Assembly (NCBI GenBank): GCA_012518115.1
Contig: JAAYTD010000013.1
Location: forward strand, 1 to 64,000
Source of the DNA: Ignavibacteria bacterium
Lineage (GTDB): Bacteria > Bacteroidota > Ignavibacteria > Kapaibacteriales > UBA2268
Length of the DNA: 64,000 bases
Direction of reading: 5' to 3'
In this document: positions 1 to 7,368 of the stretch, piece by piece
Layout: every line of letters begins with the position of its first letter
How positions within the stretch are numbered: position 1 is the stretch's first letter
Made by a program: the position numbers and the translations under genes
The notes under the pieces: generated by a model
Seen by the model: the letters and a program-made list of their open reading frames with translations, nothing else
Told to the model about the DNA's origin: nothing
The model's database searches: none

Positions 1-1
1 A

Positions 2-1123
2 AAGGCAATTGCAATAAAGCTAGATCACGAGGTATTTAACAACATGGGTTTAGCCTACTCAAACAAAGGCGAGAACGACAAAGCGATAGAATGTTTTCAA
101 AAGGCAATTGCAATAAAGCTAGATCACAAGGTATTTAACAACATGGGTGTAGCCTACTTAAACAAAGGCGAGAACGACAAAGCGATAGAATGTTATCAAA
201 AGGCAATAGAAATAAAGCCTGATAAACACGAGGCATTTACCAACATGGGTGCTGCCTACTTTGCCAAAGGTGACCAAGACAAAGCGATAGAATGTTGCCA
301 CAAGGCAATAGAAATAAAGCCTGATTCTTACGAAGCATTTTACACCATGGGTTTAGCCTACGATGCCAAAGGCGACAACGATAAAGCGATAGAATGTTAC
401 CGGAAGGCAATAGAAATAAAGCCCGACCTACACGAAGCATTTTACAACATGGGTTTAGCCTACTTTAACAAAGGCGAGAAAGACAAAGCGATAGAATGTT
501 ACCGGAAGGCAATAGAAATAAAGCCCGACCTACACGAAGCATTTTACACCATGGGTTTAGCCTACTTTAACAAAGGCGAGAACGATAAAGCGATAGAATG
601 TTACCGGAAGGCAATAGAAATAAAGCCTGATAAACACGAGGCATTTAACAACATGGGTTTAGCCTACTTTAACAAAGGCGAGAACGATAAAGCGATAGAA
701 TGTTACCACAAGGTAATAGAAATAAAGCCTGATAAACACCAGGCATTTTACACCATGTGTGCTGCCTACTTTGCCAAAGGCGACAACGACAAAGCGATAG
801 AATGTTGTCAAAAGGCAATTGAAATAAAACCGGATTCTCACGAGGCGTTTAACAACATGGGTTTAGTCTACTCAAAAATAGGCGAGGAAGACAAAGCGAT
901 AGAATGTTATCAAAAGGCAATAGAACTTGGCGGAGAATGTTATAACCTAGCTTGCTTATTTGCATTAAAAGGAAATGAAAAAGATGCTTTATATTACTTA
1001 GATTTAAGTTTATCTAAATCAGAAGTAGATGTAAATTTTGTGAAAAGAGATGAGGATTGGAAAGATTTTTTAAATAAGGATGAATTTATTAATACAATTA
1101 ATAAATATAATGAAAAAACATAG
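2..1123 (+). CDS. TPR-repeat protein, 5' end outside the window
   Basis: The reading frame is open from base 2 in the same repeat pattern, so the Met at base 44 is an internal Met of a longer gene. The visible ~373 residues are about nine near-identical 34-residue TPR units, each with NMGLAYFNKGENDKAIECY and KAIEIKPD. The tail (KDALYYLDLSLSK then an acidic region) is a non-repeated cap resembling the TPR C-terminus with a closing aspartate/tryptophan block. TPRs form a solenoid that binds other proteins; no partner can be named. At DNA level the 102 bp units are almost identical, which suggests recent expansion and copy-number instability. A Cys in almost every unit (IECY/IECC) is unusual. 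No signal peptide can be judged because the start is missing. Confidence 0.9.
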   Translation, partial: KAIAIKLDHEVFNNMGLAYSNKGENDKAIECFQKAIAIKLDHKVFNNMGVAYLNKGENDKAIECYQKAIEIKPDKHEAFTNMGAAYFAKGDQDKAIECCHKAIEIKPDSYEAFYTMGLAYDAKGDNDKAIECYRKAIEIKPDLHEAFYNMGLAYFNKGEKDKAIECYRKAIEIKPDLHEAFYTMGLAYFNKGENDKAIECYRKAIEIKPDKHEAFNNMGLAYFNKGENDKAIECYHKVIEIKPDKHQAFYTMCAAYFAKGDNDKAIECCQKAIEIKPDSHEAFNNMGLVYSKIGEEDKAIECYQKAIELGGECYNLACLFALKGNEKDALYYLDLSLSKSEVDVNFVKRDEDWKDFLNKDEFINTINKYNEKT

Positions 1124-1160
1124 ATTAAAAGACACTAAGGCATAATAAGGTATTGCTAAC

Positions 1161-1238
1161 GTAATTAATAACACTTCAACACTTTTTAAGCTGTTTGATT
1201 TTGACTTTACATAAAGTTAATTTCAAGCAGTTTTTTTA
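1161..1238 (+). repeat. Dispersed hairpin repeat, copy 1
   Basis: First of four copies (also near 3097, 6020 and 9400). Shared core: TTCAACACTTTTTAA, then CTGTTTGATTTTGACTTT, a 4-base loop, and AAAGTTAATTTCAAGCAG, then seven T. The arms (1191-1208 and 1213-1230) pair over 18 positions with two G-U pairs and two mismatches. A hairpin followed by T is what an intrinsic terminator looks like, so it probably ends the TPR transcript. The conserved flank upstream of the hairpin is more than a terminator needs, which suggests a mobile unit boundary. Confidence 0.75.
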
Positions 1239-1349
1239 TATCAAGTTAATTTATAAATCGTTTTTCGTGTGTTTTTCTTTTTTTTGATAATTTAATTTAA
1301 CACTCAAAACTAAAAATTAAACACTTACTACTAAAACACTTCTCTTTGC

Positions 1350-1393
1350 TTCAAAATAATTTCCGAGACAGAACTTTTTTGTTTATATTTGCA
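1350..1393 (+). promoter_or_regulatory. Bacteroidota-type promoter, duplicated upstream sequence
   Basis: TATATTTG at 1384-1391 matches the Bacteroidota -7 box TAnnTTTG and lies ahead of the DprA-like gene. The ~41 bases ending there are nearly the same as 5121-5160 ahead of the MNT/HEPN pair (AAAATAATTTCC then TTTTTTGTTTATATTTGCA). No good -33 TTG is visible at about 20 bases upstream. The shared promoter block suggests these accessory genes carry a common 5' module. Confidence 0.55.
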
Positions 1394-1509
1394 TTGTAAT
1401 TTTTAACTTAAAATTCAACACTAAACACTTAAAACTATCATATCCTGAAATAAGTTCACACTTAAAACAGGGAAGAATATGACAAAAAATCAAAATTAGA
1501 AAAAAAACT

Positions 1510-2325
1510 ATGGAAAACATACAACAATCAGAGGCTAATATTCTATTGCCTGAAGAAATAAAATGTCTTCAAAAATTAGAAATGCTACCAAGCGAAATAG
1601 CAAAAACTACTCTGCAAGATTTCAATAGACTTTACGATCAACACGAGTTCTTTGAAGAGTATTTGCAAAAATATGAACGGATATTTATCAAACAAGAAGA
1701 ACTTGGAATAATTACAATTACAATACAAGACGAGGATTATCCAGAAGCACTTTTAGATATTAAAGAGGACGCTCCGCCAATGATTCATTGTATGGGTGAT
1801 ATTTCTTTATTGCACGAAACGAATTGCATAGCAGTAATTGGTGTGAGAAAAGCTAGTAGGCAAGGAACAGAAAAAGCGTATTCTATTGCTACAAAATTCA
1901 CCAAAGAAGGAAGTGTAATCGTTAGTGGTTTGGCTTTGGGGTGCGATACTGCAGCACATCGTGCTTGTGTCGATGCGGGCGGAAAAACAATCGCAATTGT
2001 AGCAAATGGATTGGATACAACTCATCCTATCGAAAATGTAGAATTACAAAAAGCTATTTTACAAAGCGGTGGTTTATTGCTTTCGGAAAATGAAATCGGG
2101 GTAAAAGCTAGCGTTCAAGGATTAAAAGCTAGAAATCGCCTGCAAGCTGCTTTTTCAAAAGCTGTGATACTTGCACAAGCTCCCGAAAAAAGTGGTAGTA
2201 TGCTAACAATGAAAATGGCGAGAAAATATAAAAAAAGTTGCTATGCTGCTGAGTTCCCGAGATATGATGAATATAGCTCAGGAAATCAATTTTTGCTTGA
2301 AAATCGACTAGCTTCACCAATTTAG
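1510..2325 (+). CDS. DprA/Smf-family Rossmann-fold protein, accessory type
   Basis: 271 residues. The DprA signatures are present: VIGVRKAS at 109-116 in place of the GSR nucleotide loop, SGLALGCDTAAH at 139-150, a GGKTIAIVANGLD strand-loop at 157-169, and KARNRLQAA at 206-214 matching the RNR single-strand DNA motif. DprA loads RecA on incoming single-stranded DNA in transformation; shorter Smf-like proteins of unknown role also exist in accessory regions. This protein has an unrelated ~90-residue N-terminus, no recognisable C-terminal winged helix, and a changed GSR motif, so it is probably not the housekeeping DprA. Its 3' end is duplicated at 3219-3357. Start chosen at ATG 1510 because it is the first ATG downstream of the promoter box at 1384. 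Family is fairly sure; function is inference. Confidence 0.75.
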   Translation: MENIQQSEANILLPEEIKCLQKLEMLPSEIAKTTLQDFNRLYDQHEFFEEYLQKYERIFIKQEELGIITITIQDEDYPEALLDIKEDAPPMIHCMGDISLLHETNCIAVIGVRKASRQGTEKAYSIATKFTKEGSVIVSGLALGCDTAAHRACVDAGGKTIAIVANGLDTTHPIENVELQKAILQSGGLLLSENEIGVKASVQGLKARNRLQAAFSKAVILAQAPEKSGSMLTMKMARKYKKSCYAAEFPRYDEYSSGNQFLLENRLASPI

Positions 2326-2368
2326 ATTGAGTATTTATAATCATAGCGAAACTATTCATTTTTTTATA
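2231..2368 (+). repeat. Direct repeat A: 3' end of DprA-like gene
   Basis: 138 bp covering the last ~31 codons of the DprA-like gene and 43 bp beyond. It recurs at 3219-3357 with only a few substitutions and one 1-base indel. The two copies bracket the zinc-ribbon gene and hairpin repeat copy 2. Confidence 0.9.
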
Positions 2369-2410
2369 AAGTTCAAAACTATTATGTATCATTAAAATAA
2401 GAGGATAAAT

Positions 2411-3061
2411 ATGTTACCAGGTCCATATTATATTTATAAATGCCCAAACTGTGACAATCTTTTGAGGAAAAGTAGTTTAATGAGTGGAAACACTCTAGGA
2501 TTACAGATATTCTCTGACGGCAAAAACATTAGACCTATGCTTCCAGAATTTCCAGATCTAACTAAATGCAAAAAATGTAACACAATTTTCCAGCTTAGCA
2601 AGTTAAAACATATCGGAACATATGAATGGTGGGACGACAAAACAAAATCAAGATGGAAAAATGCTGATCAAGTTGATTTTCTAGATATAGAAGATTACTT
2701 TAGAGTTCTTAATGAAGGATTTGCTAAGGATATAAAAGAAGTGTTTATACGTAAACAAATTTGGTGGGCATATAATGACAGGATAAGATACTGTTCCAAG
2801 ACAGAAGATAACGTAACCCCATTTGTGGATGCAAATGATGAAATTAGGTGGAGAGAAAACTGCAATAAACTAATTCCACTTCTTAGCCTATATGATTTGG
2901 ATGAAAGAATTATGATTGCAGAATTAAAAAGAAATTTAGGCGACTTTGAAGATTGTATCTATATTATTGAACAGATTTGGGATTATGAACTAAACTGGCT
3001 AAAAGATATTTTTATTAACGAGTGTAAAAAAGGCAATCGTTGGGTTGTACAGTTGAAATAA
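2411..3061 (+). CDS. Hypothetical zinc-ribbon protein
   Basis: 216 residues. Two Cys pairs near the N-terminus, CPNC at about 11-14 and CKKC at about 53-56, form a likely zinc ribbon interrupted by a ~40-residue loop. The rest is soluble and rich in Trp and acidic residues (EWWDD, RKQIWWAYNDR, WRENCNKL, MIAELKRNLGDFEDC), with the last part looking helical. I recognise no named family and assign no function. It sits alone between the two 138 bp direct repeats and is followed by hairpin repeat copy 2, so it looks like a separately acquired unit. ATG at 2411 follows an AAGAGGATAA stretch that may act as a weak ribosome site. Confidence 0.7.
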   Translation: MLPGPYYIYKCPNCDNLLRKSSLMSGNTLGLQIFSDGKNIRPMLPEFPDLTKCKKCNTIFQLSKLKHIGTYEWWDDKTKSRWKNADQVDFLDIEDYFRVLNEGFAKDIKEVFIRKQIWWAYNDRIRYCSKTEDNVTPFVDANDEIRWRENCNKLIPLLSLYDLDERIMIAELKRNLGDFEDCIYIIEQIWDYELNWLKDIFINECKKGNRWVVQLK

Positions 3062-3096
3062 CGACTTATAGTACGCAATATTATTAATTGCTGGTG

Positions 3097-3174
3097 CATT
3101 AATGACAATTCAACACTTTTTAATCTGTTTGATTTTGACTTTATATAAAGTTGATTCCAAACAGTTTTTTTTAT
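3097..3174 (+). repeat. Dispersed hairpin repeat, copy 2
   Basis: Arms CTGTTTGATTTTGACTTT (3125-3142) and AAAGTTGATTCCAAACAG (3147-3164), then eight T. The upstream flank AATTGCTGGTGCATTAATG is shared almost exactly with copy 3 (6008 onwards). Probable terminator for the zinc-ribbon gene. Confidence 0.75.
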
Positions 3175-3218
3175 TATACAAGTTAATTGTAGCTTGATAG
3201 GCGATTTGTTTCTTTCCT

Positions 3219-3357
3219 AAAAAAGTTGATATGCTGCTGAGTTCCCGAGATATGATGAATATAGCTCAGGAAATCAATTTTTGCTTGAAAATCAACTAGC
3301 TTCACCAATTTAGATTAAGTAATTTATAATCATAGCGAAACTATTCATTTTTTTATA
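3219..3357 (+). repeat. Direct repeat B: orphan copy of DprA-like 3' end
   Basis: 139 bp copy of 2231-2368 with no upstream gene body. It includes the equivalent of the TAG stop codon and the following bases. This is either the original 3' end, displaced by insertion of the zinc-ribbon unit, or a duplication made by that insertion. Confidence 0.9.
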
Positions 3358-3403
3358 TCGTAATACAGGCTTAAATAGATTGTAAACTTATATAAATTGA
3401 AAA

Positions 3404-3583
3404 ATGGAATCAAAAGACAAAATTTTAGATGAAATGAAAAAACAAGGCACTCCTATGAGCGCCGGTCAAATTGCTGAAGCTACTGGCATAGATCGCAAAG
3501 AAGTGGATAAAGCAATGAAGAAACTAAAAGACTCAGGCGAGATAGTTTCTCCAAAACGTTGCTTCTGGGAACCAGCTCAGTAA
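3404..3583 (+). CDS. Small winged-helix DNA-binding protein (59 aa)
   Basis: Reads [20 protein letters not shown], then [20 protein letters not shown], then [19 protein letters not shown] and a stop. The order helix, [14 protein letters not shown] helix-turn-helix, recognition helix [10 protein letters not shown] and a short wing ending in RCFWEP is typical of stand-alone winged-helix proteins of about 60 residues annotated as transcriptional regulators in gut anaerobes. The target is unknown. It is followed within 30 bp by a clear terminator hairpin. It comes after the orphan DprA 3' repeat, so it may once have been downstream of that gene. Confidence 0.8.
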   Translation: MESKDKILDEMKKQGTPMSAGQIAEATGIDRKEVDKAMKKLKDSGEIVSPKRCFWEPAQ

Positions 3584-3609
3584 TTTGAGCAGATCATAAT
3601 TATATAAAG

Positions 3610-3648
3610 AAACTCCTTAGTTCGAATAAATAGAGCTAAGGAGTTTTT
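3610..3648 (+). terminator. Intrinsic terminator, probably bidirectional
   Basis: Perfect 11 bp stem AAACTCCTTAG (3610-3620) with CTAAGGAGTTT (3636-3646), then T. It lies between the convergent 59-residue winged-helix gene and the minus-strand membrane protein gene. Confidence 0.85.
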
Positions 3649-3655
3649 GGTACTG

Positions 3656-4558
3656 TTAAAATTGAATTAATAAAAAGTAAGCACAAATACCCAATATCGC
3701 TGATATTATAAAATGAATATAAATAGATAATTGAGGTTTAGAAACTTCTTTATCTAACAGATTTATAGCTTCTATATTACTTTCTTTAATTTGTAATTGA
3801 TCTATTGCGTTTTGGAATACTTGATAATATTCACTTGGAATAGGTATTTTATCTTCTACTGCCATTTTTCTGTGAAGATAAAGAACGCCATAGCTTGTAT
3901 ATTTTAAATCGATATATGCTATTTTTTTATCTTTAATTAATCTAATATGATTAAGTTTTACTTTGAAAACAGGTATGCCCAAAACATTGAAATTGTACTT
4001 ATGTACAATATGATTATAAGCTATTCCGTTATTTCCCAAATATCCGATAAAATATTCTTTGTTATTTATCTTATTATTAATTAGCTTTTTTATAAATAAT
4101 ACAGATAACAAAAAAATACTAATACTAAATGCAATTATCATCATAAATGCAAATATCTCCCAATCCATTTCTCCATCATTTAAGTAAATAAACAAATTGA
4201 CGAGTGCAAATATTATAATCAAGAGAATACTAATAAAAAAAGCACCAAATATTTTAAAGTTGCTGCTATCTTTGATTTGGCTTTTAAGCTGCTCAAGCTC
4301 TTTTCCCTTAATTAGCCACGAAATTATATATTTACCATTTTGGAAATTATATAGCAGAAAAGCTCTTTTAGCAAATTCTATAAAAAATAATAGTGATGCA
4401 AATGCTATAAATCCAGTTAATACAATTAAGCCCCATTCTTTCATTTCATTATTTTGAAATGAAGTAAAAGAGATAATAGCAAATAATACAAATATAAATA
4501 AGCATAAATCTGCTATTAATAAGTTAGTATTTACAGAGTGTTTATATTTTTCGATCAT
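3656..4558 (-). CDS. Hypothetical membrane protein
   Basis: 300 residues with five likely membrane segments: residues ~14-32, ~42-64, ~105-127, ~137-155 and ~277-298. A loop between the first and second pairs contains a polar helix (KGKELEQLKSQIKD). The ~110-residue region before the last segment is soluble, beta-rich and carries IDLKYTSYGVLYLHRKMA, which could be a PH-like fold. I do not recognise a family. It is followed on the minus strand by the terminator at 3610-3648. It is preceded by a short unrecognised minus-strand gene, perhaps in the same transcript. Confidence 0.65.
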   Translation of the reverse strand: MIEKYKHSVNTNLLIADLCLFIFVLFAIISFTSFQNNEMKEWGLIVLTGFIAFASLLFFIEFAKRAFLLYNFQNGKYIISWLIKGKELEQLKSQIKDSSNFKIFGAFFISILLIIIFALVNLFIYLNDGEMDWEIFAFMMIIAFSISIFLLSVLFIKKLINNKINNKEYFIGYLGNNGIAYNHIVHKYNFNVLGIPVFKVKLNHIRLIKDKKIAYIDLKYTSYGVLYLHRKMAVEDKIPIPSEYYQVFQNAIDQLQIKESNIEAINLLDKEVSKPQLSIYIHFIISAILGICAYFLLIQF

Positions 4559-4641
4559 ATATCCTCATACTTTCTTCTATGTTCATAGCTATTATACTTG
4601 ACAGGACTTTTAGTATTTAAAAATACCAATAGATTAATTAC

Positions 4642-4917
4642 TCACTGCTTAGTCCAAATCCTAGTATTTAGATTTAATTCCTCTATAATGCTTGTTACTA
4701 ATTTTAACAATTTGAAAAACTCAACTGTTTTTTTGTCATTTACTATGCTTCTATGATACTTTGGCTCAAATAATTTTTCTGTAAATGGAATCGCTATATG
4801 AATCAGGAAAACGAAAAAGTTTTTCTTCTTCATAGCTAATCTTAATTTATCTAAAGTGATAAGCTTGGAGGATAAAGTGTTACTATAAAATTCATTAAAA
4901 TTCTCGTCTGTATTCAT
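4642..4917 (-). CDS. Short hypothetical protein, possibly a truncated membrane protein
   Basis: 91 residues. The opening FNEFYSNTLSSKLITLDKLR followed by a basic stretch and a hydrophobic segment (FFVFLIHIAIPF) resembles the N-terminus of DUF3137-type membrane proteins, which are normally far longer. The rest (EKLFEPKYHRSIVNDKKTVE) is not recognisable. It may be a remnant of a longer gene. ATG at 4917 is the only good start. Low certainty that it is functional. Confidence 0.4.
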   Translation of the reverse strand: MNTDENFNEFYSNTLSSKLITLDKLRLAMKKKNFFVFLIHIAIPFTEKLFEPKYHRSIVNDKKTVEFFKLLKLVTSIIEELNLNTRIWTKQ

Positions 4918-5120
4918 ATTTATTTTACTTATTTATTGAACAAATCGCCAATTACATTTTGTCGTTCAGTTCCACTTGCAACGAAATAAAAGCTTCGTTT
5001 TGAAGCTACTAATTGAAGCTATTAAGCTAGATCAGAATGCACGGTTATTTAACTCTATCTTCTCTTCAAATGAAATATCATTAGTCATACGATAATAATT
5101 GATTATTATTGTAAATTTTA
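4918..5120. other. Gene-free stretch with a possible TPR-gene remnant
   Basis: No gene here. Bases 5014-5058 on the plus strand translate as EAIKLDQNARLFNSI, close to the KAIAIKLDHKVFNNM unit of the TPR gene at the left edge. It may be a decayed fragment of a second copy of that gene. The match is short and could be chance. Confidence 0.3.
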
Positions 5121-5160
5121 AAATAATTTCCAAGATTAAAATTTTTTGTTTATATTTGCA
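5121..5160 (+). promoter_or_regulatory. Bacteroidota-type promoter for the MNT/HEPN pair
   Basis: TATATTTG at 5151-5158 is a -7 box, ~110 bases upstream of the nucleotidyltransferase ATG. The block is nearly identical to 1350-1393. No convincing -33 TTG at the expected distance. Confidence 0.5.
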
Positions 5161-5270
5161 AAGAATTGAAAAAGTAATGGTATGTTTTTTGCAAACTATA
5201 TGCTACCGCCAAGCAAAAAAGACACATTACTTGATAAAAATAGAATCAGATAATTTATTATATTTGTGTT

Positions 5271-5591
5271 ATGAGAAGTTCAAATAAAATACTAGATGAG
5301 ATAGTTAGGATGGCAAATTCAAAATATCCTGACTCAGAGATTTATTTGTTTGGTTCGCGAGCTCGTGGTGATTCAAAGAAAATCTCTGATTGGGATTTAT
5401 TGATTTTACTTAATCGACAAAATATCCCCTTTGACGTTGAGACTAAGGTGATGGATGATTTTTACGATGTGGAATTAGAAACAGGAGCTGTAATATCACC
5501 TTTAATTTATTCAAAATCTGATTGGAACGAAAGGTATTCGATAACTCCATTATTTGAAAAGATAAAAAAGGAAGGAATTAGGATAAAATGA
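5271..5591 (+). CDS. mntA: MNT-domain nucleotidyltransferase (antitoxin of HEPN/MNT pair)
   Basis: 106 residues of the minimal nucleotidyltransferase fold. The active-site signature is LFGSRARGD at about 26-34 followed by SDWDLLI at about 39-45; the two Asp of DWD bind metal, and a third acidic position is probably in DVELETGAV. In known HEPN/MNT pairs this enzyme adds AMP to the HEPN toxin and blocks it. The stop codon overlaps the next gene's ATG (ATGA), so the two are translationally coupled. Family is sure; toxin-antitoxin action is known for the family and not shown here. The gene symbol follows the characterised MntA. Confidence 0.85.
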   Translation: MRSSNKILDEIVRMANSKYPDSEIYLFGSRARGDSKKISDWDLLILLNRQNIPFDVETKVMDDFYDVELETGAVISPLIYSKSDWNERYSITPLFEKIKKEGIRIK

Positions 5592-5977
5592 TAGGATCAA
5601 AGGATGATTTGATAGGGTATAGATTATCAAGGGCAAAAGACACCTTTGATGATGCTAAAATTTTGGCAGATAAAGAGAGATGGAATTCAGCCATAAATAG
5701 GCTTTATTATTCTGCTTATTATGCTGTTATTGCAATACTATTAAAGTATGATTTTAAACCAACAACACATAACGGAGTTAAATCTGTATTTTCAGAGTAT
5801 TTCATTAAGAATGAGATAATACCAAAGGAATTTGGCAAATTATATTCACAATTATTTACTTGGAGACAGAAAGGCGATTACGATGACTTGTTTGATTTCG
5901 ATGAAGATAAGGTAATTCCTTACTTTGAGCCAGTGAAACGAGTGATAGAAATAATTGAAAATAAAATAAACGAATAA
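5588..5977 (+). CDS. hepT: HEPN-domain protein (putative toxin RNase)
   Basis: 129 residues, all helical. NRLYYSAYYAVIAILLKYDF at about 38-57 is the HEPN core helix, followed by TTHNGVKSVFSEYFI and FTWRQKGDYDDL, the WRxxxDYD feature of Pfam HEPN (PF05168 type). HEPN toxins cut RNA; the usual RxxxxxH pair is not obvious in this subfamily, so catalysis is uncertain. It overlaps the MNT gene by four bases. The pair lies among other accessory genes, which fits a stabilisation or phage-defence role. Confidence 0.8.
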   Translation: MIGSKDDLIGYRLSRAKDTFDDAKILADKERWNSAINRLYYSAYYAVIAILLKYDFKPTTHNGVKSVFSEYFIKNEIIPKEFGKLYSQLFTWRQKGDYDDLFDFDEDKVIPYFEPVKRVIEIIENKINE

Positions 5978-6019
5978 AATTGCAGGTGGCAACAAGCGGT
6001 ATAGCTAATTGCTAGTGCG

Positions 6020-6094
6020 TTAATGACAACTGAACACATTTTTAAACTGTTTGATTTTGACTTTACATAAAGTTGATTTATCAATCGTTTTTTC
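6020..6094 (+). repeat. Dispersed hairpin repeat, copy 3
   Basis: Carries the CTGTTTGATTTTGACTTT arm (6047-6064) and AAAGTTGATTTATCAATCG, so the right arm has diverged and the hairpin is weaker, but a T run still follows. Its upstream flank GCTAGTGCGTTAATGACAAC is shared with copy 2. Follows the HEPN gene. The rest of the 5978-6375 gap is AT-rich with no gene. Confidence 0.65.
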
Positions 6095-6330
6095 GCTTAA
6101 TTTTATTAAAAAGTGAAAATCTTTTGGTTGTGTGATTTTTTTTGTTTATTTTTGGAATTAAGAAAGGAGTTTTTGCAAAATAATAAAACATTCGCAAATG
6201 CAAAAAAATTCGATCAAAATTATTTATTATATTTTACTGATTTATAGAATTATATTAGAATAAAAGAAAATAGGATTGAAAATAATATACGAATGTTATA
6301 AGTTTTATATTTACGAATAATGTAACTTTG

Positions 6331-6361
6331 TTTCGTAAACTGTATGTTAGTAGTGGTTTTA
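6331..6361 (+). repeat. Cassette-boundary motif ahead of the DUF6602 gene
   Basis: TTTCGTAAACTGTATGTTAG is one of three related motifs (others at 7243 and 8415). From 6346, GTTAGTAGTGGTTTTATAA is close to the reverse complement of TTATAAAAACCACTGCTAAT at 7062-7081 just after the gene. Short inverted repeats at the two ends of a single-gene unit are how an integron cassette's split attC site would look, but the canonical GTTRRRY is imperfect here. Confidence 0.45.
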
Positions 6362-6375
6362 TAAAAATACTTAAA

Positions 6376-7065
6376 ATGAAAGAACTATTCTCAAAAAAAA
6401 TTGAAAATATCCATAAAAACTTGATGGAATGTTATCGAGATACCCAAAAATATTCTCCGACAATTACAGGTGCAGAAAGAGAGATATTCAACCGGGAACT
6501 TTTTCAAAAAATACTTCCGACTACTTATAGAGTGGGTGCGGGAACGATAGTTGACAATATAGGTTCAGAAACGGGACAAATAGATGCCGTTATTGAACTG
6601 CCATTTTCTTTAAGTTTTCCAATTTCAAGTGGGGAAAATAGAGTCTATTTAGCAGATACAATTGGTGCAGCTTTTGAAATCAAATCGAACTTAAACGATC
6701 AGTGGAACGAAGCAATTGCTAAAATTGAAGAAATTAAAACTTTGAATAGACACAGAGTCGAGAAAGAAGAAATGACTCTTCTAGACACATTGAAAATTCC
6801 TGCATTTATAATCTCTTACACAGGACAGAAGAAAATAGAAACGATTTATAAAAAACTAGAAAATGTTCAGCCTAAAAATTGGCCCGATGGGATATTAATT
6901 GTAGAAGATGGTATATTTTACGGACGAGCAGCAGGTTGTAATAGAGTTTACGAAGCAGAAAATCCAAGTGGATCAATTTTAGCATTTATATCTTGTCTAT
7001 ATAAAGTTCTTAAAAAGTATTCCTCAAATACTGCTGATCTTGATAATTATTGCGAAATATTATAA
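6376..7065 (+). CDS. DUF6602 domain protein, nuclease-like
   Basis: 229 residues from ATG 6376; an in-frame TTG at 6328 adds 16 residues that overlap the boundary motif, so I reject it. The N-terminal helix leads into GAEREIFNRELFQKILP, then VGAGTIVD, then GQIDAVIE at about 72-79 and GAAFEIKSNL at about 103-112. The spacing of Asp, Glu and the EIK triad is like a PD-(D/E)xK nuclease fold, as in DUF6602 proteins, which are frequent in defence and integron regions. No enzymatic role is known to me. No partner gene is adjacent, so it acts alone or with something elsewhere. Confidence 0.65.
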   Translation: MKELFSKKIENIHKNLMECYRDTQKYSPTITGAEREIFNRELFQKILPTTYRVGAGTIVDNIGSETGQIDAVIELPFSLSFPISSGENRVYLADTIGAAFEIKSNLNDQWNEAIAKIEEIKTLNRHRVEKEEMTLLDTLKIPAFIISYTGQKKIETIYKKLENVQPKNWPDGILIVEDGIFYGRAAGCNRVYEAENPSGSILAFISCLYKVLKKYSSNTADLDNYCEIL

Positions 7066-7368
7066 AAACCACTGCTAATAATAGCCGTTTGTCGCAATAG
7101 GGTAGATGTGCTTAAATAAAGTGCAGTGTTTCGAAATCATCACCTTTGGGTAGTTGTTTCAAAGTGTTAGTAGCTATATCTAAGTATTGTCATGTTCTAA
7201 AAATCTGTAATTTGTATTTCGTAATTTTTTGTAGTATTTTTGTTGCGTAAATTAGATGTTGGGTTCAATTACCTATTTATCCGAAACATTGACTTTTAAA
7301 GCGAAGGTCAAATACAATGATTGGTGAGTGGTTATTTTTGTAAACTTGATATTAATCGAAATTTAAAT
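7062..7368 (+). other. Cassette-like spacer
   Basis: No gene. It opens with the inverted-repeat partner AACCACTGCTAATAATAGCC followed by GTTTGTCGCAATAGGG, and ends with the second boundary motif TTGCGTAAATTAGATGTTGG (7243-7262). Long non-coding spacers of this composition between single accessory genes are seen in many Bacteroidota genomes. Confidence 0.45.
7243..7263 (+). repeat. Cassette-boundary motif 2
   Basis: TTGCGTAAATTAGATGTTGG, matching motif 3 (TTTCGTAAGTTAGATGTTGT) at 16-17 of 20 positions. Located ~105 bp ahead of the TIR-like gene. Confidence 0.5.

Noticed and set aside
2-950. Regular 102 bp repeats, CRISPR-like at first sight
   Set aside because: They are in frame, have no unique spacers and encode TPR units.
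5099-5287. 62-residue plus-strand open frame
   Set aside because: It contains the promoter of the MNT gene, overlaps its start and has no recognisable domain.
6328-6375. Longer start of the DUF6602 protein
   Set aside because: TTG start within the boundary motif; the ATG at 6376 begins the conserved part.
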